Of a stretch of 64,000 nucleotides of DNA, positions 11,430-23,007 are shown one piece after another (within the stretch, counting starts at the first letter, position 1; the number at the start of each line of letters is the position of its first letter). The stretch spans positions 17,160,501-17,224,500 of the forward strand of contig BSBM01000643.1 in NCBI GenBank assembly GCA_027924585.1, written 5' to 3'. The translations under genes and the position numbers were made by a program. Source of the DNA: Larix kaempferi. Its lineage: Eukaryota > Streptophyta > Pinopsida > Pinales > Pinaceae. Under the pieces are notes generated by a model. That model was given only the letters and a program-made list of their open reading frames with translations. It was not told where the DNA came from and did no database searches.

Positions 11430-12795
11430 CCCCTTAATCTCATCTGGGACAATATTTTGAGCACTATCGATGCCTAAGTGTTGTATCTGAAACTCAAATG
11501 CAAGTGTTCCCAATGGTTTGGTAAACATGTCAGCCAATTGCTCCTTAGAGCCACAAAATAGCAAAGTGATCTCTCCATTATTGAATAACTCACAAATGAA
11601 ATGATATTGAGTGTCAATATGTTTACTCTTTTTTTGAAATACATTATGCTTGGACAATGTTATTGCATAACTATTGTCACAAAAAATAGGAGTTGGATCT
11701 TTTTATGTGTGTCACATATCCTTTAAAAGTATTTTCAGCCATATTGTGTGTCATGCTTCTATAGTTGCTGCTACATATTTTGCTTCTGCCAAAGACATGT
11801 TGACAATGGGGTGTTTCTGAGAGGCCCATGATATCATATTGGTACCCAAATGGAAAGCATAACCAAATGTGCTTTTCCTATCATCAATATTGACTGCAAA
11901 ATCACTGTCAGTGTACCCTGTGAGAGTAATGTCTGGTGAATAAGAGTACCAAAGTCCATATCCAACTGTACCTACAACATATCTCATAATTCTTTTACCA
12001 ACTTTCCAGTGAGATTCTTTGGGAGACTCCATAAATATTCCAATCAGGCTGACAACATACATCACATCAGGTCTATTTGTAGTCAAATACATTAAACTGC
12101 TTACGATTCTTTTATAAATTGTAGAATTCACTGTTGGTACTTCATCATTCTTACTTAACTTAGTGCCTATAGAAATGGGGGTTTCTGCTAGTTTACATTT
12201 ATCCATTTTGAATCTTTGTAGAATGTCTGTAGCATATGTATGCTGATAGATGAAGATGACATGTTCACTTTGGTTAACTTCCAGCCAAGGAAGTACCTCA
12301 TAATTCCTAGATCAGTCATTTCAAATTCCTTTTTCATGACTGTCTTAAATTCTTCTAACATCATATTTCCAGTGCAAATCATATCATCAACATAAAGACA
12401 TACAATTAGAATGTTATCTTGCAGATATGTTTTGACATAGAGAGTGCGCTCATTACTTCTCCTATTGAACCCATTATTGATGAGGTAGGAATCAATCCTA
12501 CTATACCAAGCTTAGGGAGCTTGTTTTAGACCATACAAGGCCTTTTTCAGTTTACACACTTTGTGTTCTTGACCCTTGACTGCATATCCATGTGGTTGGT
12601 CTACATAAAATTCTTCTTCAAGTATGACATTGAGAAAGGCAGATTTCACATCCATTTGATACACATGCCATTGATTTTGAGCTGTTATTGCAAGTACAGC
12701 TCTGATGGTGTCCATCCTTGCTATTGGAGTAAAAGTTTCATCATAATCCACACCATGTTGTTGAGCAAATCCTTTGGAAACCAGCCTAGCTCAGA
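11430..12795 (-). pseudogene. Copia reverse transcriptase / RNase H remnant
   Basis: Minus-strand frames give the Copia RT and RNase H core in order. [19 protein letters not shown] and MDVKSAFLN come first, then [11 protein letters not shown] followed by an in-frame stop, then LYVDDMICTGN with the YVDD active site. MTDLGIMRYFLGW, RPDVMYVVSL and, from RNase H, GYTDSDFAVN and SLAEAKYVAA follow, ending with KEQLADMFTKPL. Several stops and frame changes separate the pieces. RT begins a few codons after the primer-binding site, so the deletion removed everything between them. The product cannot be functional. Confidence 0.85.
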
Positions 12796-12800
12796 TACCA

Positions 12801-13028
12801 TGTTAAAGTTTTAACACAAAAAAGGATGGAACACAAGTGGGCATATTCATTGCCTTCTCATTATTAACCATAAGCTTATATAGGATTACATCACACAAAA
12901 ACCACGAGACAATACCATGGAATAGAAAATACTATGGGACAACAACATGTTCTATCAACTACTCAATTAATCAACTAATGAATGCACTAATGACCGGTAG
13001 TGGACCGGTGAGATTCCAATTCTTAACA
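12801..13028 (-). repeat. 5' LTR of the Copia deletion derivative
   Basis: The 228-bp LTR pairs with 11,206-11,426. It is followed on the minus strand by a site resembling the initiator-tRNA-Met primer-binding site (TGGTATCTGAGC, one mismatch to the common TGGTATCAGAGC). The outer flank is TATAT. Confidence 0.88.
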
Positions 13029-14242
13029 TATATCTCCTTTCATGGATTCGGATTTTGTTATACTAGTAATTACATGTTGGGTGCAATAAAAGAATGTTGC
13101 ATTGTAAGGTAGAGACAAAGTAGAATATTAAAAAGAGAACCACAAATAAAATAAAACTTCTTTTACAAATAATGAAACGTTATAAATCTGTCTCTTGAGT
13201 TTAAACAACACAATATCTAGTGAAATGTTTTCAATCTGTCTCATGAGTTTAAAAAGAATAATAACCATTAATACTTGCACTATTATTTTCATTTAAAAAA
13301 ACATTGTTGGAGTATTTGGGACCACACATAAGTGTATATTCGACCCTGCGGGAGAATAAACAATTGGGATGGTGTGCACTCATGTGACTATGGAAATATA
13401 AACAATTGGGATGGCATGCACTCACATGAGTATGAAAATATAGTGACGAGTCACTCCAGGCATTGTTTCAACTACCAGGAAGGGTCGAGAACAAGTTGTG
13501 GGTCTTGCATCAACCATTTCTCTGGAGAAACAATTATAATTATAAAGTAATTAAAAGCAAGCGCAAATTAGATGAAGATACCTACCTTAAATATGAATTC
13601 CATTAATGTTCTCATAGGCGAAGTATTCAAAATAGGCACCGTATTTTCAATCTCTAGGAAGAAAATGCCAGTTACCTCCATCTATAAATTAGATATAAAA
13701 TAACCTAATTTCATGTATTATCATAGTAGTTATTTGATCACCACTGGCCATGAATGGGACATAATCATGGAAATAAGAGTGTTTTTTTGCTCAGTCCGTG
13801 AAAATAAAATGAGAAGGCATGAAAAAAGATCTACTCATTCTAAAGCAAGTGAAGGAGATCAATAAAGTACATGAACCAGATCATTGTAGGAGCACAACTA
13901 TTGCTCAAAGGACCATTAAACAATTTATTTATTTATTTTAATGAATTTATGGATGTACCTATCATATTGGTTTGTTCAACGATTACACTCATTCATAGAT
14001 GTGATCTCTACACATAAACTACCATCTTCATTAACTTCATCCACACTATCATTGTTCCTCCCGCATGTCATCATCGATGGAAGAGAGCTTTAGTGGACAC
14101 CCTACAAAGGAACATAATCCACTTATAAATCTAATGGCCCAATTCCTTACTTCGACTTTCCCAGAGGACAAATTAAAGAAAAACTGGTTTTGGTTTCAGT
14201 ACCACCTAGATAGCACTATAAGCATGCACGAGGGCATGCGTT
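13029..14242. other. Non-coding stretch
   Basis: No supported gene. A segment containing ATAAACAATTGGGATGG and CACTCA is directly repeated about 47 bp apart near 13,355-13,430. The frame at 14,065-14,313 has no recognisable domain. Confidence 0.45.
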
Positions 14243-15553
14243 ATGGCTACCCAACACTGGGAGAGATACAAATTCTTAGGGAAATACTTGGAGGGTCATC
14301 ATCATGGTCCTAAGAATCTAACATGAGTGATAGAACATACAATTATCACTAAGAAATAATTTTATAGCTATTACTGCAAAACTAGTAGGAAAACAATGTC
14401 TAAAGAACTAGTCTTGACAAAATTGCACTCAGACAGCCACTAAGGATTTCTAATTCTTCTTTTGAAATGCAGGATGACTCAGAAATGAACATATGAAAAA
14501 CAAAAAACTGAAATCAAGAATTCTGAGCAGCAATTGAATGTATTTTACTCTTCAGACTTCTCAGGGAGTCTCTATTACATAAATTTCTTACAACATGAAA
14601 TGTGGACCACCTTAAGAAGGAGAGAAGAGTACATATTTTCATTGGATCTACAATAAGATGACTATAGAGAAGATGGATTCTCATGAAAGGCACACCATGT
14701 CTCAATGACTGGTCATAGGGGGTGCATTCACCAACTAAAACTTCTCCTCTGAGTGGATCTCCTTCAAAATCTCTCTCTAATTGATCTGACACTCAAAATC
14801 TCTTCTTGATGGCTTGGATTATTCAATGATGAATGATACTGGGATGCAAATTGGACTCCTATAGCTTTGGGTCGGACTGTGAACAAACTAAAACACTCAC
14901 ACTGCATTGGGGCACACCTCCCAAGCTTGGTTGAGGCACATCAATCAACCTTGAGAAGCAAAATATCTTTCTTTCTACAACTTCCTTACTTTGTGATCTC
15001 TTATGCTTCTAGCAACTGTGCCTTCCTTAGATTTTATGGATGTTTCCTGCTTTGTGATCTCTTCTGATTTTGGAAATTGTGCCCTCCTTATCTTTCTGGA
15101 TGTTTCCTTCTTTTCAAACTAGGTGCTTTCTACACTTTCCTGCTTTGTCCACTTTACTACTTTGTGATTTGTCTGCTTTTCACTGCTTTTGTCACTTTCC
15201 TCTTTTTCTGTTGTCACCTTGCTTTTAGTTTCATTGTTGTTGTTTCTATATTTTTCCAACTGAGTGGATGTGGTCCACCTTATTCTCAGGCACACTCCTA
15301 AGCATGTGCACATTATCACTTTGCAAAAATTTAGTTAATAGCGATAATTAAACTATTACAAAAATGATTAAAATATTAAATATTACTAAATTTTAATACT
15401 ATAGGCTTGTATCAAAATTTATCCCAAGAATTACAATTTTCTAATCCTTAATTTTCTTCCTAGACCCTTAGGGATTGAAGGGTCCAAGACTTTCCCATGT
15501 GGCTCCTAAGGAAGGGGCATTAAACTTTCATGGAGTAGAATTGATGGTAGTCT
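14243..15553. repeat. Dispersed repeat, copy B, left part
   Basis: This is homologous to 6608-7970 of copy A, with the same block order. It is broken at AGTCT (15,549-15,553), where the Ty3 element inserted, and resumes at 24,730. A pyrimidine-rich tract at 14,975-15,300 matches 7480-7800. Confidence 0.75.
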
Positions 15554-17273
15554 TGTCATGTCCCCATTTTGACCCCCTTTGCATTAAATCGTAAATGATG
15601 TAAATATTGTTATTTAGTCATGGTGAGGAGCTCAAGGCCAAGGCCCGACCATTGATTTAGCATTTTATGTATCGAAAATTATAAATAGATGCATGTGGTT
15701 CTTGTACTAGATAGGCACAATGTACATTAAGACATCATGTAAATACAAATTTTAATGAAAAACCCACAACTAGCTGTGCAATGCAACAAAGAGATGGGGG
15801 CATGATTCTACAAGGAATAGGGAGGGAATTATTCAAACCCTTGAACCAATAGATTTAATCCATATGTCATTGAGTGAATCCATAAACCCTCAACTACCCA
15901 TTTTGACTTATGCACCCAATCATTTAATTCTTCCAAGAGTTGGTTGAGGCAATTAATACCTTGGGAATGAAGAGGTATGGTAGCCAATTTCGTGCATGGG
16001 CAAGCCATCAACCTGGGAATTCATATTTTTGCTTCTTGGGAAAGAAAACACCCACGAAATGGTGCCGAAAGCCATTCTTCACCCATTACCTTTGCCCTCT
16101 CATGCAGTCTGAGCTAGCTAGGCTTTCCCATCACGTTTTTCACCATTTTTTCTGCATTTTCCATGCGTGGGAACTTGTTTTTGTTTTGCACAATGGCTGG
16201 GAGGAAGAGAGCCACGATTTTGGGGTTTATGGAGGCCTTTTTTGTCCCTTGAATGCCCATAAACGTTTTTTGGAAACAATTTTTCTCTCCCAAGGTTGAT
16301 TCCCAAATTGCCATTCCATTTTTGGTTTCCCACATTTTTCTGAAACTGATAGAAACCCCATTTTGGGCATCCCACTATAGAAACGTTTTTCTACATGCCC
16401 AACACTTGTGATTTTGCTGTTTTGTGCATCCCTTTTTTGGTTTGATATTGTGAGCAAGAATTTAGGAGTGGAAGAAGACAGAATTGGCTTGATAAGTCTA
16501 GTGAGGAGGTAACCTCTCAAGAAGATCCAAAGGGCTGGCTACTCTTCTATGCACACCTTGAACAATACTAGATTGGAATGTATGGCCTGAGGGACTATGT
16601 AGTGGTGAAGGGAATACTTCCTTGTATTGGGTGTGTAGATAATGTGGGTACCAAGCTAGATAGATCTGATAGATGAATCCATAGCTCTATGGGTGAGTCA
16701 CTAGCTTAGCAATTCATTCTTTTCCATTTCCTTAGCAGCATGATAAACCCAATCGTAGATTGGCTTGGCTCATTTTGGTGTATGTTTGGCTATGTGTGAG
16801 TTTGTTGTTCCCTTGTTCCTTGTAGAAATCATGCCCAGCTCGGGGGTGGCAGTTGTATCAAGAGATTGATAAGCACAACTAGCCTATGGTTGGGTGGAAC
16901 ATTGCAGTTGCATAGCTAGTTGCTCGGGATTACTTCGTTTCAAGATAAGTACTCTCTTTAATCAATTCTACAATGTATGTATGTAATGGATGTCATGAAA
17001 ATGTTGAATGTATGTTAGGTATTAAACATGATTTTAATTCCGTTGTGTTTAATTACAATATGCACATGTATATGTCTTCTATATGTCTCATGAATATCTT
17101 GAATGTATGATGGATGTGTAATTGAATCTATTTCCGCTATGTTTCTTATATTTATACATTTGCATATGTATTTTTATATTATGTGAATGTTTTATTTAAT
17201 AAGTATGGGGCTAGATGTCCGGATTTAGTGTCATGTTCTCTCCCATGCTGGTATGATGGGTGGGTATGTGACA
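15554..17273 (+). repeat. 5' LTR of the Tekay-type element
   Basis: This 1720-bp LTR is collinear with 23,008-24,729. It starts TGTCATGTCCCC and ends GGGTATGTGACA. The primer-binding site lies 3 bp downstream. Confidence 0.93.
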
Positions 17274-17276
17274 GAA

Positions 17277-17289
17277 TGGTATCAGAGCC
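17277..17289 (+). other. Primer-binding site (tRNA-iMet)
   Basis: TGGTATCAGAGCC begins 3 bp after the LTR and is complementary to the 3' end of plant initiator methionine tRNA, the usual primer of Ty3/Gypsy elements. Confidence 0.9.
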
Positions 17290-17526
17290 ATAGGCTATAG
17301 CATTGGGCCTCTATGGGCCAAGTATGATCACAGTTACAAGGGAAGACCCCTTTTTCTGATCACCACAGGTTGCAACGTTGGGCCTAAACGGGCTAAGTTG
17401 AATAGTTTGCAGAGGTTGCAGAGGAAAAGTCACCTCCTGTGGAGCAATGATCATCGCAGAAAGAAGAAGGAAAAATTTTAATTTTTTCTAAGTGTTTTGA
17501 AATTTTGCCTAAGGCTACGGTGGCGA

Positions 17527-17905
17527 AGTTAAGGATAACTTTGCGACACGCGCGACAGAGTTAAAGTTAATTTTGTGACGCCCAGTTAAGGATAACTTTG
17601 CGACACGCGCAACAAAGTTAAAGTTGATTTTGCGATGCCCGCAGTGAAGTTAAGGATAACTTTGCGACACGCGCGACAGAGTTAAAGTTAATTTTGCGAT
17701 GCCCATTTAAGGATAACTTTGCGACACGCGTGACAGAGTTAAAGTTAATTTTGTGACACCTAGTTAAGGATAATTTTGTGACACACGGCGACAAAATTAG
17801 CATTAAATATGCAACGCACTCGGTGACAAAATTAGCATTAAATCTGTGATGCGCGCGGTGGCAAAATTAGCATTAAATCTGCGCACGCAGCGGTGAAAAT
17901 ATGTT
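17527..17905 (+). repeat. Tandem repeats in the retrotransposon leader
   Basis: Four to five units of about 57-64 bp share AGTTAAGGATAACTTTGCGAC, broken here by base changes, plus ACGCGCGACAGAGTTAAAGTT. About three 33-bp units with GACAAAATTAGCATTAAAT follow. They lie between the primer-binding site and gag. They are CpG-rich, while much of the element has decayed to TpG. Confidence 0.75.
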
Positions 17906-18296
17906 AAATTTTGCGACATGTTCGAAGGAGAGTTCGATAAGTCCGCCAAATGGGGAAAATACAACAACTTTTCACTGAGATTTTCAGGTGCTGAAAATGG
18001 AAAATCACCATGAAAGTTATGCACCACATTTCGCGAAATCAAAAGGGGGCAAGCCCCCTTGACCCCCATCGTCCCCCTCATATGTCGTTGATTGTGAGAA
18101 AATTCTATGAGTTGACAAATTGTCAATATAATATTTTCCCACGTGCATGAAAGTAATTTATGAATTTCTGAAAATAAAATGCAACTAACAATTGTGTTGA
18201 TGAACACATTTTGCAGAATCACAGTTACATCAGGGAAGCCTTCTAGATAGTGCAACTGGAAATTTTGATCTTGGTTGGGCCAAGAAAATCAACACC

Positions 18297-19646
18297 ATGG
18301 ATGATGCACAGGATCCCTATGAGCCTGAGACAAATGCCATGGGGGAAAACATACATGTTGAAAATGATGAAACAGAATCTAATGGGAGGAGAAATCAAGA
18401 GACTCCACTAGGTATTGCAGCAACCATGAGGAGCCTGAGGGTAGAGTTGCAAAGCTATAGGGAAGATAATGAAAGGATGATTAAAGCTCAGGAAGAGCAA
18501 AATCAATTGAATGCAGCCATGCTACAGAGTTTGACAGATATCCAAAGGAAAATAAACTCTGGGCATTAGACATCAAATCCAAAAAAGAGTGGGAGTAGTT
18601 CAAGGAATAATTCCCGCAGGAGGTCCAATATCTCAAGAAGAGTTTCTAGAGACAGAACCTATACTCCAGAAATCTCTTCTAGTGGATCATTTGACTCTAA
18701 AGGATCCATTGAGGGTTCGAGCTCTTCATCTCGCAAGAATAAGAGAAAGAAGCATTACAAGAACAATTCACACGGGGAATTTAAGAAGGCAAAACCTCCT
18801 ACATTTGATGGAGAGGTAAAGTCTGGTCAAGAAGTTGAAGCTTGGCTTCTTGGGATGAGAAAGTATTTCCAAGTCCAAGACTAATGTGGAAATATGAAGG
18901 CAAGGGTCACCATCTTCAACTTGAATGGAAGAGCATCTATATGGTGGGAACACATCAGGCAAGTGAGGAAGATCAATGAAAGAAAGATTGTGTGGAAGTA
19001 GTTCAAGAAATACTTCAAGCAGAAGTACCTCTCTGATAGGTACTATGATGATAAGATCAAAGAGTTCCATGAGCTGAGATTGGGACAATTGACCATGGAA
19101 GAGTATGCAAACAAGTTCTTGGAACTACTGAGGTATGTAAAGTATATTCGAGATGATAAGGTGAAAATTCAGCATTTTCTAAGTGGGCTACCTCATTCAT
19201 ATAAAGATAGGATTGAATTTGATGAGCCCTGAAATTTAGAAGAGACAATAAGGAAGGCCAAGTATTGCTATGATCAAAACAAAAGAAAACCTGATTTCCA
19301 TAAGGCATGGAAGGACAAGAAAAATGAGAAGTTTGACCAAAGGAAGAAAGGTTTCAAACCTCCTCATACCAGAAATCAGAAAAGGTAGCCATCACAAGTT
19401 GTGACTAAGCCAACTAGGATGATGGGAGACAAGCCAAGAGATCCAAAGGATCCAAGAGAACCACTTCAATGTTGGGGTTGTGGAGGAGACCAGATGCTCA
19501 GGAACTGTCCACATCGGAATGAGAATGCAAATCAAGTTCACAACGTCCAAGGAGCTGAAACTGTGGGTCAAGTGACGAGGACAATCCCTAGAATCTATGC
19601 AACACTAGATGACCGCCAGTCAGATCATCAATCATCTGTGGTTTGA
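18297..19646 (+). pseudogene. Ty3 gag remnant with altered zinc knuckle
   Basis: The frame starts MDDAQDPYEPETNAMGEN and stops after 90 codons. After a frame change a gag-type capsid region can be read (TFDGEVKSGQEVEAWL, ARVTIFNLNGRASIWW, YRYVKYIRDD-like stretch, FLSGLPHSYKDRIEF) with at least four in-frame stops. It ends in a basic segment and one zinc knuckle at about 19,470-19,510. The knuckle reads CWGCGGDQMLRNC, so the histidine of the C-C-H-C set is replaced by glutamine. Gag normally forms the particle and binds RNA; this copy cannot. Confidence 0.85.
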
Positions 19647-22600
19647 GTTGAAGGTAAGATTGCTGAGCAATCTATTTCTATTTTGATTGATCCTGGATCC
19701 ACTCACAGTTATATCACTCCTAAAATTGTTGAGATTTGTGCTTTGGAGAAATTAAAGCATAGCAAATCTTGGTTAGTTCAACTAGCCACTGGAACCAAGA
19801 GAAAAGTTAGTGAAATTGTAGAGGAATGTCCCTTAGAAATGGACGAGGTATTCACGTATGCAAATCTGAATGTTTTGCCACTCGGTTCCTATGATATTCT
19901 CATTGGAATGGATTGGTTAGAAGCACACAGGGTTAAACTTGCCTGCTACAATAAAAATTTTGAATGCATGGACGAAGAAGGAAACCCAAGGGTTGTAAAA
20001 GGAATTCCAATGGTGACTTCTGTTAGGCGGGTTTCAACCATGCAGTTGAAGAAGTTCTGTAGGAAAGGTTGTCGATTGTATGCAGCCCATGTTTTGGAGG
20101 CAACAGAGAATGAAACTCTTAAGTGGGAGGACTATCATGTATTGCAGGAATTCAGGGATGTTTTTCCCGATGAGATTCTGGGACTTCCTCCAAAGAGAGA
20201 CAATGATTTTACAATTGAACTTGCACCAGGAGCTGCACCAATGTCCAAGACACCCTACAGGATGAGTACGCTGGAATTGCTAGAATTGAAAATGCAATTA
20301 CAAGATTTGTTGGAAAAGAAATATATCAGGCCAAGTGTGTCCCCGTGGGGAGCACCTGCTCTATTTGTGAAAAAGAAATATGGAACACTCAGGCTATGTA
20401 TTGAATATAGGAAGTTGAACAAAGTTACTGTGAAGAAAAAATACCCATTGCCCCGAATTGATAACCTTTTTTATCAAATGAGAGGAGCAAAGGTATTTTC
20501 AAAGATTGACTTGAGGTCTGGTTACCATCAGGTAAGAATCAAAGAGGAAGATATTCAAAAGACAGCCTTTAGAACAAGGTATGGGCACTATGAGTTTGTG
20601 GTGGTACCATTTGGTCTCACAAATGCACCAGCTACATTCATGTGTCTCATGAATAGTGTTTTTAACAAGTATTTGGACAAGTTTGTTCTTGTTTTTCTAG
20701 ACGACATTCTTATCTATTCTAAGAATGAAGAAGAGCATGAAGAACATTTGAGAATGACATTGCAATTACTAAGAGAGCATAAGATGTATGCAAAATTGAG
20801 CAAATGTGACTTTTATAAAGATAGAATTCATTATTTTGGTCACATTATCTCAGACGAAGGAATATCTGTGGACCCTGAGAAGATTGAAGCCATTATGAAT
20901 TGGCCAACTCCAAGAAATGTGACAGATGTGAGATCTTTTATGGGCCTTGCTGGTTACTACAGGAGGTTTATTGAAGGATTCTCCAAGGTCGCAAACCCGT
21001 TCACTTCTTTGCAAAAGAAGGGGATAAAGTTTGAATGGTCACCAAGATGTGAGGAAAGTTTCCAATGGTTGAAGAATCTTCTTACGAGTGCACCAATTTT
21101 GAAAATTGCAGACCCAGAGAAAGACTTTGTGGTGTGTACCGATGCATGCAATCAAGGACTTGGAGGAGTTCTTATGTAAGACAACCACGTGATAAGCTAT
21201 GAGTCAAAAAAGTTGAAGGAGCATGAGAAGAACTACGCTACTCATGATATAGAACTTGCAACCATAGTGCATGCTTTAAAGATGTGGAGGCATTACTTAA
21301 TGGGAAGGAAATTTGAGTTAAGGACAGACCATTGTGGTCTGAAATACTTGTTTGATCAGCCAACTTTAAATGCTAGGCAAGCTAGATGGTTGGAATTTTT
21401 GTGTGAATTTGATTTTGAAATCAAACACATAAAAGGGAAAGAAAACAAGGTGGCTAATGCACTCAGCAGAAAGGTACATGAAATGCATGTGGCAGTGCTT
21501 AGTACTTGCCAACCAAATTTGAGACAGCAGATTGTTAACGATATTGCTGAGGATGAAGTGTACGTGCAGTTAAAGGACAAATTGCAGTAGCAAGACCTTA
21601 GCAAGAAGTATGAGGGCTATCATTTGGAGGAAGACGAACTTCTTACTTATAAAAATAGAGTCTATATTCCCAATGTGGCAGATTTGAGGAGGATTGTTAT
21701 GGATGAAATCCATAAAGCTCCATACTCTGGTCACCCAGGATATCAGAAAACAATTGCTACAGCAAGAAAATACTATTTCTGGATAGGGATGAAGAAGGAT
21801 GTCGCTGAATACATTTCTAAGTGCATGAAATGTCAGCAGGTGAAGGTTGAACACCAACACCCCGTAGGTTTATTGCACCCAGTGCCGATTCCAGAATGGA
21901 AATGGGAAATAATTTCCATGGATTTTATTACAGGATTGCCAATGATTGTGAGACAACATGATTAATGATTGTGAGACAACATGATTCCATCATGGTTGTG
22001 GTGGACAAGTTAACAAAGGCAACACATTTCATACCAGTTAAGTCCACACATAAAGCCGATGCCATTGCAAATATTTTCATGAAGGAAGTTTTCAGATTAC
22101 CTGGGTTGCCTAAGGAAATAATTTCTGACAGGGATACCAAGTTCACTTCGATTTTTTGGAAAGGTCTCTTTGCAGATTTGGGTACACAGTTGAACTTTAG
22201 TAACGCATACCATCCTCAAACAGATGGGCAAACGAAAAGAGTAAATCAGGTGCTTGAAGACATGATCCGTATGTATGTAATGGACAAACCATCCAAGTGG
22301 GAGGATTATCTACACTTGGTAGAGTTTGCATATAACAATGGGTAGCAAGAATCATTGGGAATGATTCCATATGAGGTTCTATACGGCAGGACACCAGTGA
22401 CTTGGGACAATCCAGTGAACATAATTGACTTGGGACAGAATTGCTTAAGGAAATGGAGCAAGAGGTTGCAAAGACCAGGCATAATTTAAAAGCAACCCAT
22501 GATAGACACAAAAGCTATGCAGATAAGCATAGGATGCATAGGGAATTCAGTGTTGGGGATCATGTGTATATTAGAGTGAGGCCAAGGAAGGGTTCCTTGA

Positions 22601-22974
22601 AGCTTGGGAGTTGTGCCAAGCTATCACCTAGATATTGTGGGCCATTTGAAGTGCTTGAAAGAATAGGGCCAGTTGCATATAGACTTGCATTGCCTTCTAG
22701 CACTAGAGCTCATAATGTTTTTCATGTTTCTTTGCTTAAGAAATATGTACATGATCCTAACCATGTGATTAATTGGGATGTGATCCAGGTGGAACCCGAG
22801 GGAGAGTTCCAAACCGATCCATTGCGCATCCTAGACAAGAAGGTAACATTGCTCTGGAACCGAGCCATCAGACAGGTAAAGGTGCAATGGAAGCACTACG
22901 GTCCCGATGAGGCTACATGGGAGCTGGAGGATGCCATGAGAGTGCATATCCATTTTTGTCTAGTTTTGATGAGC
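19647..22974 (+). pseudogene. Ty3 pol remnant: protease, RT, RNase H, integrase, chromodomain
   Basis: One decayed pol frame. Protease has DPGSTHSYI at 19,686. RT has [23 protein letters not shown] and the active site FLDDIL near 20,700. RNase H begins [11 protein letters not shown] and is cut by TAA at 21,177. A second stop follows at 21,588. Integrase shows the H2C2 zinc region (GHPGY...CMKCQQ) and MDFITGLP. A 23-bp tandem duplication (21,941-21,963 and 21,964-21,986) then shifts the frame. The position of the catalytic Glu, 36 residues after the Asp of SDRD, is Lys (22,235-22,237, TKRVNQ). After TAG at 22,343 and another shift near 22,440 the C-terminal integrase and a chromodomain (WKHYGPDEATWELED, about 22,830-22,945) can be read. 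All enzymatic functions are lost. Confidence 0.9.
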
Positions 22975-22994
22975 ACTGAGGACAGTGCTAATGT

Positions 22995-23007
22995 AAGGGG
23001 AGGGGAA
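22995..23007 (+). other. Polypurine tract
   Basis: AAGGGGAGGGGAA lies directly before the 3' LTR. It is the expected plus-strand primer site. Confidence 0.88.

Larger units (their letters stand above)
11206..13028 (-). mobile_element. Ty1/Copia retrotransposon, internally deleted copy
   Basis: Two LTRs of about 221 and 228 bp in the same orientation bound a 1.37 kb interior, and the whole copy is flanked by the 5-bp duplication TATAT (11,201-11,205 and 13,029-13,033). The LTR ends are TGTTAA and TTAACA. On the minus strand the primer-binding site TGGTATCTGAGC follows the 5' LTR directly, and a purine run (AGATTAAGGGGGTG) precedes the 3' LTR. The interior starts in reverse transcriptase, so gag, protease, integrase and the start of RT are missing. 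The LTRs differ at about 10% of positions by eye, so this is an old insertion. Confidence 0.88.
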
